A stretch of 64,000 nucleotides of DNA from Prevotella sp. ne3005 (GCF_900110085.1 NZ_FOCK01000002.1:124001-188000); one strand, 5' to 3'; numbered from the stretch's first letter, positions 34,972 through 42,441 are shown. Notes: a model not told the origin generated them from the sequence alone. Made by a program: numbers and translations.

Positions 34972-35206
34972 GATCACCGGCACGATGTTCAAGTGTGAAC
35001 GCCGGTGTGACTTTTGTGGGTAAAATATAACAAGCGTTTGCTGTTATTCGGAATTGCTCTAAGAATCTACCAAATTCAAAAAGAAACCGAAACCGAATGA
35101 ATAAGTCGCAAACGTCTGTGCGATATGCATGGACGTGACTTATCCGGTTTTGGTAGGTTTTGGTAGAGCCTTTAGAGCATGGATTGGAATACCGTCCATG
35201 TTTTTT
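34972..35206 (+). ncRNA. Structured leader or small RNA upstream of the methyltransferase
   Basis: About 235 bases between a consensus promoter and an intrinsic terminator. Seen: a hairpin CACCGGC / GCCGGTG with inner GTTCA / TGAAC (34976-35007); then a long rod from GCTCTAAG (35056) to CTTTAGAGC (35178) with stems TCTACCAAA / TTTGGTAGA, AAACCG / CGGTTT, ATAAGTC / GACTTAT and ACGTC / GACGT. TTTTGGTAG occurs twice in tandem and GCTCTA twice (35056, 35209), so alternative pairings exist. No reverse transcriptase gene is nearby and no coding frame fits. It is either an attenuator leader of the next gene or an independent RNA of 6S-like shape. Confidence 0.65.
35178..35206 (+). terminator. Intrinsic terminator inside the leader
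   Basis: Stem CATGGA / TCCATG with an inner GG / CC, followed by six T (35201-35206), 56 bases before the methyltransferase ATG. TAGAGCA (35173-35179) can also pair with TGCTCTA (35208-35214) around it. Confidence 0.72.
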
Positions 35207-35261
35207 GTGCTCTATCTCAGCCTACCTCCGAAGATAAGCAATACGCCTTAATGCATAGCGT

Positions 35262-36392
35262 ATGGCAAATACAAACCTTGCAAATGCAAAGACTGCGAAG
35301 AACGATGAGTTCTATACGCAGTATGCTGACATACAGAAAGAGATCAACGCTTATCTGGATTACAACCCAGACGTGTTTCGCGACAAGACGGTGCTACTGC
35401 CTTGCGATGATCCTGAGTGGAGCAACTTTACCAAGTTCTTCGCCCAGAACTTTCAGTTGTTCGGATTGAAGAAGCTGATTTCTACAAGTTACGCTCCTGA
35501 GAGTAAGAAATATAAAATGCCGTATCAGCCTACCCTATTCGAAACCTCTCAGCCCCATTTCAATGCAGACAAGACTAAAACGAACGGCAAAATTTTCGTG
35601 TTGGAGCGAGACATCACAGGCGACAATCGTATCGACATCAACGATTTGGAATGGCAGTACCTGGAGGGCGATGGTGACTTCCGCAGTAAAGAAGTAACAA
35701 AGCTTAGAGACGAAGCAGATATCATCATCACAAACCCGCCGTTCTCGCTGTTCCGTGAGTTCGTAGCGTGGCTGATGAATTCGGGGAAACTATTTGTGAT
35801 AATCGGGAACGTTAATGCAATCTCTTATAAAGAGGTTTTTCCTTTAATCAAGGATAACAAAATGTGGATGGGCATAAGTATCAGTAGTGGCGATAGAGAG
35901 TTTGGTGTTCCAAGCACTTACCCACTTGAGGCTTCCGGATGGCGAGTTGATGAAAATGGGAACAGATATATTCGTGTAAAAGGGGTACGTTGGTTTACTA
36001 ACATTGATCATGGTCGTCGCCATGAACCTCTGCAGTTAATGACAATGGTTGAGAACTTCAAGCATAGTAAACATAAGGAAATCCGCGGGCAGAAGGAATA
36101 TATTCATTATGCAAATTACGATGCAATAGACATTCCATTTACAGATGCGATCCCATCAGATTATGAAGGAACAATGGGAGTGCCTATTACGTTCTTAGAC
36201 AAATATTGCCCAGAGCAATTTGAGATTATTGGACACCCACATGGTGACTATGGTTTGGAATTGGGATTAAAGCCCTATCCTCGTGAACTAAAGAAACTAA
36301 ATAAAGGACTTCGAGATGGAGATCTCTACTATATCAAAGACGGAATCCCAGAACTACCATATAGAAGAATACTAATCCGCAAAAAACAATAA
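35262..36392 (+). CDS. Adenine-specific DNA methyltransferase, EcoRI family
   Basis: A 376-residue protein of the M.EcoRI family. N-terminal pattern KTAKNDEFYTQYADI, catalytic motif IV NPPF in DIIITNPPFSLFREF, and MWMGISISSGDREF. The family methylates N6 of adenine, GAATTC in the type member; the target here is unknown. No EcoRI-type endonuclease is adjacent; the next gene, 4 bases on, is a DUF262-HNH protein. The ATG lies in a small hairpin (ATACGC / GCGTAT, 35241-35263). Confidence 0.92.
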   Translation: MANTNLANAKTAKNDEFYTQYADIQKEINAYLDYNPDVFRDKTVLLPCDDPEWSNFTKFFAQNFQLFGLKKLISTSYAPESKKYKMPYQPTLFETSQPHFNADKTKTNGKIFVLERDITGDNRIDINDLEWQYLEGDGDFRSKEVTKLRDEADIIITNPPFSLFREFVAWLMNSGKLFVIIGNVNAISYKEVFPLIKDNKMWMGISISSGDREFGVPSTYPLEASGWRVDENGNRYIRVKGVRWFTNIDHGRRHEPLQLMTMVENFKHSKHKEIRGQKEYIHYANYDAIDIPFTDAIPSDYEGTMGVPITFLDKYCPEQFEIIGHPHGDYGLELGLKPYPRELKKLNKGLRDGDLYYIKDGIPELPYRRILIRKKQ

Positions 36393-36396
36393 GCTT

Positions 36397-37569
36397 ATGA
36401 AGACAGAACTAAAGATCTATACCGTAGAACAGATATGCGACGGCTTTGACTACAACGAATTCGAAGGCAAGGGCGTATATGGTATGGCTGGTCAACTGGT
36501 GATTCAGCCAGAGTATCAGCGTAACTATATCTATGCCGACGGCAAGAAAGATGTGGCTGTGATAGAATCGGTATTGAAAGGCTATCCTCTCGGCCTTATA
36601 TATTTTAATAATAATGTAGAGACAGGGAAATATGAAGTGCTCGATGGTCAGCAGCGCATCACCTCATTAGGTCGTTTCGTGAAGAATAAGTTTGCCGTGA
36701 AGGTGAATGGTCTGGAACAGATCTTTGATAGCCTGAACGAAGGTCTGCAACAGAAGATTCTGAAGACAGAGTTGCTGGTGTATATCTGTGAAGGCGAAGG
36801 TCAACATGCAGAGGAGGAGATCAAGGAGTGGTTTAAGACCATCAACATAGCGGGTATTCCACTGAACGAGCAGGAGGAGCTGAATGCCATCTACAGCGGT
36901 AAGTTCGTGACAGCCTGCAAGGAGGAATTCAGCAATTCACAGAACGCCAACATACAACGCTGGGAGAGTTTTGTGAAGGGACCAGCTAACCGTCAGCAAT
37001 TCTTAGCTACAGCCCTGAAATGGGTGAGCAAGGGAAATGTAGATGTGTATATGAGTGCCCATCGCAAGGACGATAACATCAAAGAGATAAAGACCTATTT
37101 CAATACCGTCATCGACTGGGCTGACAATCTCTTCAACGACATCTATCCTGAGATGCAGGGATTGAACTGGGGCGACCTTTATGAGCGGTTCCATTCAAAT
37201 GCCTATAACCACAATGAGATATCGGCAAAGGTAGCGGAGCTGTATGCTGATGACTACGTGTCAGACCATAAGGGCATCTTTGAATTTGTGCTGGGCGGTT
37301 GTAAGGATACACGCCTGCTGAACGTCCGTCTGTTCGATAAGCCCACCATGCGAAAGGTGTATCAGCAGCAGACGGATAAGGCCAAGGCTGAGGGTATCAG
37401 CAACTGTCCTTACTGCGCAATCAGTCACGATCAGAACGCGCATCGTATCTGGAAGCTGGAAGAAATGGATGCCGACCACGTAACGGCCTGGAGCAAAGGT
37501 GGCGAAACTACGATTGAAAACTGCCAAATGCTCTGCAAGACACATAACAGAGCAAAAGGAAATAGATAA
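36397..37569 (+). CDS. DUF262 - HNH nuclease-like protein
   Basis: A 390-residue protein. Residues 30-120 hold the DUF262 core (PEYQRNYIYADGKKD, then EVLDGQQRITSLGRF, the DGQQR signature shared with GmrS-type restriction proteins and ParB-like NTP-binding folds). The C-terminus is an HNH domain: CPYC, DADHVTAW, NCQMLCKTHN, with all zinc and catalytic residues apparent. DUF262 proteins use or sense nucleotides and often act in modification-dependent restriction. Co-transcription with the methyltransferase suggests the restriction half of the pair. Confidence 0.9.
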   Translation: MKTELKIYTVEQICDGFDYNEFEGKGVYGMAGQLVIQPEYQRNYIYADGKKDVAVIESVLKGYPLGLIYFNNNVETGKYEVLDGQQRITSLGRFVKNKFAVKVNGLEQIFDSLNEGLQQKILKTELLVYICEGEGQHAEEEIKEWFKTINIAGIPLNEQEELNAIYSGKFVTACKEEFSNSQNANIQRWESFVKGPANRQQFLATALKWVSKGNVDVYMSAHRKDDNIKEIKTYFNTVIDWADNLFNDIYPEMQGLNWGDLYERFHSNAYNHNEISAKVAELYADDYVSDHKGIFEFVLGGCKDTRLLNVRLFDKPTMRKVYQQQTDKAKAEGISNCPYCAISHDQNAHRIWKLEEMDADHVTAWSKGGETTIENCQMLCKTHNRAKGNR

Positions 37570-37587
37570 CTTTAAACAAAAAAAATT

Positions 37588-38151
37588 ATGAAGAAATTAT
37601 TATCAATCGCAATCATGCTGTTAATGACAGCAACAATTAGCGCACAAGAAGAACTGGTCAACGGAATGTTGGAAAAGAAACATGTTGTAATGGTGGAGGG
37701 AGTTTCCTCAGATAAACTTTATGTACGTGCTTTGGAAGCATTAAGTGATTGGGCAGGATCACAAGGTAAGTCGAAAATAGGAATAGACGTGCAAGACAAG
37801 GATGAAGGACTTGTGGTTTACAAAGGACGTCTTAATATGGGATTTCATAAAGTAAACTTCATGGCAGGCTGGGAAGTGTATGCCGACTTCACTATCAAAA
37901 TTAAATGTAAAGATGGACGCGCCCAAGTATCTGCAAATGTTCCAAGTTTGACATTCGACTGGAGTGCTAAACAGTATCCAGCAACAGAAACGGTTCCCAT
38001 CTCAGCCATTTATCCAGAATACAACTATAAGTCAAGTTTAAAAATCAAAAAGGCCGCAAAAGAGTTCGCCCCTCTTACACCATCTATGTTCGACAAAATC
38101 GTCACATCACTTGCAGATAAGTTAAAACTACAACCTGATGACGACTTCTAA
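37588..38151 (+). CDS. Secreted DUF4468-like protein
   Basis: A 187-residue protein with signal peptide MKKLLSIAIMLLMTATISAQ. The mature part (VVYKGRLNMGFHKVNFMAG, FTIKIKCKDGRAQVSANV) resembles DUF4468, a Bacteroidetes periplasmic domain with TBP-like fold. It lies 18 bases after the DUF262-HNH gene and before the shared terminator, so it is co-transcribed, but an exported protein is odd in a restriction operon and may be a chance neighbour. Confidence 0.8.
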   Translation: MKKLLSIAIMLLMTATISAQEELVNGMLEKKHVVMVEGVSSDKLYVRALEALSDWAGSQGKSKIGIDVQDKDEGLVVYKGRLNMGFHKVNFMAGWEVYADFTIKIKCKDGRAQVSANVPSLTFDWSAKQYPATETVPISAIYPEYNYKSSLKIKKAAKEFAPLTPSMFDKIVTSLADKLKLQPDDDF

Positions 38152-38189
38152 TGTTTTCAGTTGGGTACATAGACACGCATTATTAATCA

Positions 38190-38223
38190 AACGATGCAGG
38201 AACGATGAAAGTCCTGCATCGTT
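38190..38223. terminator. Terminator between converging units
   Basis: Perfect 12-bp stem AACGATGCAGGA / TCCTGCATCGTT with a 10-base loop followed by GTTTT. It ends the methyltransferase operon and, on the other strand, the 39.8-38.2 kb unit. Confidence 0.85.
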
Positions 38224-38226
38224 GTT

Positions 38227-38646
38227 TTAGTTCAGAGCGACGATGTATGAATGGTTGATAACTTCCTCGAAGTCTTTACCATCAATCTTCAAACCATCCC
38301 AAACCTCAGTAATGTCATCGAAAGTGGCAATGAGCTGGTCTTGATCGTGAGGATCGCATTCACACTGCCAACCAATGAAATCAGAACGACGTCTGTCACG
38401 AGGCATTGTATAGACCTCTACAGGTCGGGCATCATTATAGATTGCATAGAATGTGTCGGTGGGGGGATAATAGAACCCTAAGTTAAGACCTAATTTCTCT
38501 ACATGATAGCGAAAGACCTCACGTGCCACTAATGAACGAGCTTCGGATTTATGCTGCTCGTCAAATCCCATTTGATCCTCGTAGATGTGCTTACCCTTGC
38601 CATAAAAGTCTTTAATGGCAATCTTTCTTTGAATCTGGTTTGTCAT
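38227..38646 (-). CDS. Unknown protein, possible immunity partner
   Basis: A 139-residue soluble acidic protein (GFDEQHKSEARSLVAREVF, YYPPTDTFYAIYND, DDITEVWDGLKIDGKDFEEV). No family recognised. Its start overlaps the end of the 38643-39113 gene by 4 bases, the coupling usual in toxin-immunity or toxin-antitoxin pairs, which is the only basis for that idea. Confidence 0.7.
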   Translation of the reverse strand: MTNQIQRKIAIKDFYGKGKHIYEDQMGFDEQHKSEARSLVAREVFRYHVEKLGLNLGFYYPPTDTFYAIYNDARPVEVYTMPRDRRRSDFIGWQCECDPHDQDQLIATFDDITEVWDGLKIDGKDFEEVINHSYIVALN

Positions 38647-39113
38647 TTCTTCTTTATCTTATTTTTCTGTTTATTAAAATGGACTATTTTATCAATGAGC
38701 GGTTTATATTCATCAGGAATTGGTAAATGGCTATTCCCACCTTTCGGAACAGGCTTCCTTCCCATATTTCCATCAGATTGTTCTTCCCATAGGTGAGAAT
38801 GAGAGCCACTTTTCTTCCCATTGAAAGGAACGAGATTACCATGAGAATCAAATACCAAATTAATCTCAGTACCTATTTTATGGCCTTTATTTGCATTGAT
38901 ATTTAGAATGGTCAGTGTTCCATCTTCATTCTGCTTAGCCATAAGATAAATAGAATTGTCTGTATTTGAATTCATAATGTTCTTTGTTTGGCTTTCTTTC
39001 CCTGTTTGAAGCAACACTTTGTGTCCCTCTATTGTATAGCCAGTTTCTGTATGGGTGCGTTTGTCTTTAGGCACTCCACCTAAGTTTTTGTCGTATGATC
39101 CGTTAGCTCCCAT
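38643..39113 (-). CDS. Unknown basic protein, toxin-like
   Basis: A 156-residue protein rich in Lys, Asn and Gly: GANGSYDKNLGGVPKDKRTH near the N-terminus, then KKSGSHSHLWEEQSD with a His-rich patch, and a Lys-rich end. It looks like the toxic tip of polymorphic-toxin or phage proteins, but no catalytic family is recognised. It overlaps the DUF4417 gene by 11 bases and the next gene by 4. Confidence 0.65.
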   Translation of the reverse strand: MGANGSYDKNLGGVPKDKRTHTETGYTIEGHKVLLQTGKESQTKNIMNSNTDNSIYLMAKQNEDGTLTILNINANKGHKIGTEINLVFDSHGNLVPFNGKKSGSHSHLWEEQSDGNMGRKPVPKGGNSHLPIPDEYKPLIDKIVHFNKQKNKIKKK

Positions 39114-39810
39114 ATCTGTAACCTGGTTTATTGTTATTAGGAAAAAAAGTACTTATATCTTTACGCTCTCCTTCTATGTAAGCGCCATACCTTATTATAT
39201 GTGTAGGTCTCAAGATATTGAGCATGGCATTGTACCCTTCAAGCCAGATGTATCGACAGCGTTTGTCACTACCGACACCGGTGCTGTTGATGGCAATCAG
39301 ACTATTCTTCGGCCAGCCTTCCATATATAATTCAATATTTTCCAGATCACCCCATGAGGGGGCAGGGATAAGATTGATGTCATTTCGCTGATAAAAGGCA
39401 GACATTAGTTTATTTCTGAAAGAGTTCCACAACTTCTGTATCAACACCATATTAGTATATATAGAGAAATCTGTAGAAATCACATAACCAAATTGCCTGA
39501 GCCACAGAAGGTATCTAAAAGGATTATTCCAATAAGGCTCAATGTTAGAATCGGACGTAAAGAAGTGACCACAGAGGTTACGCAGAAGAGATTCTGGCTT
39601 CTTACGAAGTCGGTGAACTGAACACAATATTTCTGGTATCTTACCAGAATATGGTTCTACTATCGGGAATTGATTCTTGGAAGTGAATTCAATTCCCTTA
39701 CATATGACAGAATGCAAGGCTCCTAAGGTCTTATAGCTCTCTGTCAGTAATGGGGTACTGTCTGGGTTCTCGAACTCCAGAGGGAGTATCTTTTGATACG
39801 GGTATGTCAT
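39103..39810 (-). CDS. DUF4417 protein
   Basis: A 235-residue protein with the DUF4417 core: STDFSIYTNM, LWNSFRNKLMSAFYQ, NLIPAPSWGDLEN, GWPKNSLIAINSTGV. The family occurs in phages and mobile elements and its function is unknown. The ATG at 39810 is preferred to a TTG two codons upstream. It is the first of three overlapping genes; a consensus promoter at 40211-40242 may serve it through a long leader. Confidence 0.85.
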   Translation of the reverse strand: MTYPYQKILPLEFENPDSTPLLTESYKTLGALHSVICKGIEFTSKNQFPIVEPYSGKIPEILCSVHRLRKKPESLLRNLCGHFFTSDSNIEPYWNNPFRYLLWLRQFGYVISTDFSIYTNMVLIQKLWNSFRNKLMSAFYQRNDINLIPAPSWGDLENIELYMEGWPKNSLIAINSTGVGSDKRCRYIWLEGYNAMLNILRPTHIIRYGAYIEGERKDISTFFPNNNKPGYRYGS

Positions 39811-39996
39811 ACTCAATATCGTTTTAATGATTTTTACTATAGCTCATGAAGTAATAGTGTTGATGTCGTTATCATCTACAAGCATATGTTACATCGATAA
39901 AGATGACATTCATTCGGCTATTTCCTTCAATTGCTAATTAATACTAAAAAACTCTGGTATGAGAACTCATACTGTGCAAATATCGGAAATTCTTCT

Positions 39997-40104
39997 TATC
40001 TTTGCACGGGAACTATAAGTAGAGATTTGGGGTAACTCAGATCTCCCTACCAGAAGAGAGAACCTATGGGTCTCGTGCTACTGCCATAGCATGAGACCTT
40101 TTTC
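39997..40104 (+). ncRNA. Candidate small RNA with own promoter and terminator
   Basis: TATCTTTG (39997-40004) is followed about 65 bases later by a terminator: 12-bp stem GGTCTCGTGCTA / TAGCATGAGACC (one G-U) and five T (40099-40103). A 5' hairpin GAGAT / ATCTC lies between. The product would be about 95 bases. No open frame fits. No good -33 was seen. The remaining gap 39811-40398 holds a minus-strand promoter and a short peptide frame, otherwise nothing. Confidence 0.55.
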
Positions 40105-40210
40105 GTTACCTTACTCGGTTATATTTTTTTTCGCTTCATAAGCGCCTCATTGTTTATTGTTAATAACATGCCACTTTCATATTTCAGAATAGGTGACCTT
40201 ATATCATCTG

Positions 40211-40242
40211 CAAAGATAACATTTTTTGGGTTTGTAACCAAA
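40211..40242 (-). promoter_or_regulatory. Minus-strand promoter antisense to the small RNA
   Basis: TTTG (40242-40239), 20 bases, TATCTTTG (40218-40211), an exact consensus. The transcript would cross the small-RNA locus antisense and reach the DUF4417 gene after about 390 bases. It could encode a 16-residue peptide ending LMKRKKI near 40168-40120. Confidence 0.65.
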
Positions 40243-40354
40243 TCAAAACAACAAAAGTATTAGTCTTCAAACTATTTTTAGTAATTTCGCCATGTTAAAA
40301 AGAAAAAAACTACAATGTCTAATAATATTATATACATATTTGAGTTATTATTTG

Positions 40355-40362
40355 TATCTTTG
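40355..40362 (+). promoter_or_regulatory. -7 box for the EVE-like gene
   Basis: TATCTTTG about 37 bases before ATG 40399. It lies inside a longer in-frame extension, which argues for the start at 40399. Confidence 0.6.
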
Positions 40363-40398
40363 CCCTCGCAAACAGGAATTTCCAATAACAATACGCCT

Positions 40399-41292
40399 AT
40401 GAAATCGGAAGATAAGAACAAAGAGATTGATATTAACGAGGTGGCTATCACTTTAGAGGTGGCTGGTGATGTGATTGACAAGGTTCGCAGTGGTGAGGTT
40501 ACACACATTGCATTACAGATTAACGAAAATAATCAGAACATGATCCTTGAGAATATTGATGGTCATCTGGTGTTGGTTGTTGATGATATGCCAACAACAT
40601 TTCACGGCTGCTATCTATATAATAATGGTGTGTTTCCATACGCTATAAAGAGCTCATTAAGTTTCTTAGTCCTTGATGGCGGTGAAGACGATTGCCTAAC
40701 ACGCATTATCAGCGTTGACACAGAACCTGGTACCCGTTTCAATTTTCAAGGGAATGGCAAACCCATCGTGGAAGATTCCAACGGCGACAGCTGTATATGG
40801 GAAGTGAGTTTTGAAGTGTTGCCTATGCCTACAGAACCTCGACATTATCTGATGCGGTGGAATCCTTCTATCAGTTCCTTCAAAGAGAAGGATTATAAGG
40901 AATGCGTAGCAAATCTGGAACATGGCATGTTCCGCATGAACTGGAGCATCTACGAGTGGGAAGAGGCTCGAAGGGGTGACTACTTCTATATGTTGCGCAC
41001 TGGTGACTATAAGGCTGGCATTGTGTTTAGCGGACAGTTTATCTCTGACCCCTACCCTTCTGAAGACTGGGCTGGATCAACCAAACGAAGGATGTATGTG
41101 GATATAATCTGTATGGATCCGACTGACCCAAGAGAAATACCGCGCATCTCGCTTGAAAAACTTAAAAAGGAGATTCCTGGATTTGATTGGTCGAAAGGTC
41201 ACTCTGGTGCTCTGTTGCCAGAAGACGTTGTTAAGAAGTTGGATGAATTAGATAACGAGGAAGAAGATGATGATTCTCCATTAGCTAACTGA
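40399..41292 (+). CDS. Protein with EVE/PUA-like domain
   Basis: A 297-residue protein. Residues 1-145 form an unrecognised beta-rich domain (HIALQINENNQNMILENIDG). Residues 150-260 have the layout of EVE/PUA domains: HYLMRWNPSISSFKEKDY, W-SIYEWEEARRGDYFYMLR, GIVFSGQFISDPYP. An acidic tail ends the protein. EVE-type domains bind modified bases and often sit in modification-dependent restriction. The assignment is by motif layout only. It stands alone on the plus strand, 3 kb from the methyltransferase unit. Confidence 0.75.
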   Translation: MKSEDKNKEIDINEVAITLEVAGDVIDKVRSGEVTHIALQINENNQNMILENIDGHLVLVVDDMPTTFHGCYLYNNGVFPYAIKSSLSFLVLDGGEDDCLTRIISVDTEPGTRFNFQGNGKPIVEDSNGDSCIWEVSFEVLPMPTEPRHYLMRWNPSISSFKEKDYKECVANLEHGMFRMNWSIYEWEEARRGDYFYMLRTGDYKAGIVFSGQFISDPYPSEDWAGSTKRRMYVDIICMDPTDPREIPRISLEKLKKEIPGFDWSKGHSGALLPEDVVKKLDELDNEEEDDDSPLAN

Positions 41293-41303
41293 GGGAAGAG
41301 ATC

Positions 41304-41352
41304 TCTCGACTGCGCTCGAGATGACAGGATGAGGTTCTGTCGAGATGACAAA
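41304..41352. repeat. CGAGATGACA repeat element
   Basis: TCTCGA / TCGAGA hairpin followed by two copies of TCGAGATGACA. Related stretches occur at 30022-30034 (reverse) and 41814-41824. All lie in gene-debris regions. Confidence 0.55.
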
Positions 41353-41364
41353 CCATGCTCTGTA

Positions 41365-41454
41365 ATGGCAGCCTACGGCTTCCCCATCAAGACCATGACC
41401 GAGAGCCAGTGCGTGGCCGAACTCTTCAAGCTCTACCAGCAACTCACGAAATAA
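41365..41454 (+). pseudogene. C-terminal gene remnant (29 codons)
   Basis: MAAYGFPIKTMTESQCVAEL, then FKLYQQLTK and a stop, in well-adapted codons. It reads like the end of a larger enzyme and lacks a promoter of its own. The family is not recognised. Confidence 0.45.
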
Positions 41455-41494
41455 AATAGTTGGCCAATAACTTGCAAGTTACAAATTAAGTTCT

Positions 41495-41502
41495 TATCTT
41501 TG
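41495..41502 (+). promoter_or_regulatory. -7 box for the truncated M15 peptidase gene
   Basis: TATCTTTG about 43 bases before the ATG at 41545, with only a partial TTG in the -33 region. Confidence 0.55.
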
Positions 41503-41544
41503 CAGTGTTAAACAGTCTGAGGACTATCCAATAGGCTAATAAAT

Positions 41545-41802
41545 ATGATTATTATGAGAATACTGGGAAAATGGGGAATGGCCGCCACCTTGGTTTGCTG
41601 CGGACTTTTGTTCCTGGCATGTGACGGCACGCTCCTCATCCAGCCAGCCACCGCCAAGGCATATTGCGACCGCTCCTGGGATTTCCCCTATAAGATTGAT
41701 CACGAAGACCTCTGTTTCCGTCTCTTTACTGAGGCAGGCTTCGAGTGGGGCGGTGACTGGACTACACGTAAGGACTACCAGCACTTTGAGCTCATAGAAT
41801 AA
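41545..41802 (+). pseudogene. Truncated M15-type peptidase lipoprotein
   Basis: An 85-residue frame: signal peptide with lipobox FLAC, then GFEWGGDWTTRKDYQHFEL, the C-terminal signature of M15 (VanY/endolysin-like) peptidases including the last zinc-binding His. The middle of the domain with the HxxxxxxD ligands is missing, so activity is not expected. The frame is intact and has a -7 box, so a short lipoprotein may still be made. Confidence 0.65.
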
Positions 41803-41832
41803 GCGACAGGCTTTTGCCGGGATGACAGAAGG

Positions 41833-42378
41833 TCATGGCCGGACGAAGCGCTTGGGCATTTCGACGGTCTTGGTGCTGTCAGCACCGTTGCCACGGGTGT
41901 AGCTGCGATATCCATTATAGTCGAAGCCCCAACGGTAATTGTAGTAGTTTGGACGGTCTACGCAGTAAAGCTCAAACTCCACATCATTACCGCCATCGCT
42001 GATATAGCCCCAGAAACGGCTGCTGGTGAGATGGTAGTCGCGGATGGCCAGCGATGAGCCTTCCTCAACAAAGTTGACATAGATGGTACCATAGTCCACT
42101 CTCCAGTTGATGTGATTGGCTACATAGTCCCAAGGGGCATCGCTGTAGTAGTCCACCCAGTATCCGCTACCGCTTGAGTAACGGCTGGGATCCTTGAGGA
42201 ATGTGATCTCGGTATAGGTGGCATCGTATTCACGGCCGTCCCACTTGCAGGCGATATACATATTACCCTTCCAGGTGCCTTCGAGGGTGTTTGCGATTCT
42301 CTCGTCCTCGCAAGAAGTGAGAGATATGGTCATCAGTCCCATCACGGCCATCATCATCATTGTGTACAGCTTCTTCAT
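41833..42378 (-). CDS. Lipocalin-like lipoprotein of unknown function
   Basis: Start at 42378 (MKKLYTMMMMAVMG) gives a signal peptide with lipobox SLTSC and about 180 residues. The mature part, NTLEGTWKGNMYIACKW followed by many aromatic beta strands, resembles lipocalin-like Bacteroidetes lipoproteins. A longer start at 42414 also exists. Promoter at 42434-42441. Confidence 0.82.
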   Translation of the reverse strand: MKKLYTMMMMAVMGLMTISLTSCEDERIANTLEGTWKGNMYIACKWDGREYDATYTEITFLKDPSRYSSGSGYWVDYYSDAPWDYVANHINWRVDYGTIYVNFVEEGSSLAIRDYHLTSSRFWGYISDGGNDVEFELYCVDRPNYYNYRWGFDYNGYRSYTRGNGADSTKTVEMPKRFVRP

Positions 42379-42433
42379 AACTTTACCCTTTCTATCATTT
42401 AATTGGTTCGACATTCATTTATTATTTCTGGTG

Positions 42434-42441
42434 CAAAGGTA
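42434..42441 (-). promoter_or_regulatory. -7 box of the lipocalin-like lipoprotein gene
   Basis: Minus-strand TACCTTTG in the usual GGTGCAAAGGTA context; a CTTG lies 20 bases upstream. Confidence 0.65.

Noticed and set aside
34972..35206. Retron msr-msd RNA
   Set aside because: The long hairpin is reminiscent of one, but there is no reverse transcriptase gene within the window.
35179..35469. 96-codon plus-strand frame over the terminator and methyltransferase start
   Set aside because: It overlaps the leader terminator and runs out of frame through the methyltransferase gene.
35262..37569. Ordinary EcoRI restriction-modification pair
   Set aside because: The second gene shows DUF262 and HNH features and no resemblance to the EcoRI PD-(D/E)xK endonuclease.
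40315..40398. Longer N-terminus for the EVE-like protein
   Set aside because: The -7 box at 40355-40362 lies inside the extension, so it would not be transcribed from that promoter.
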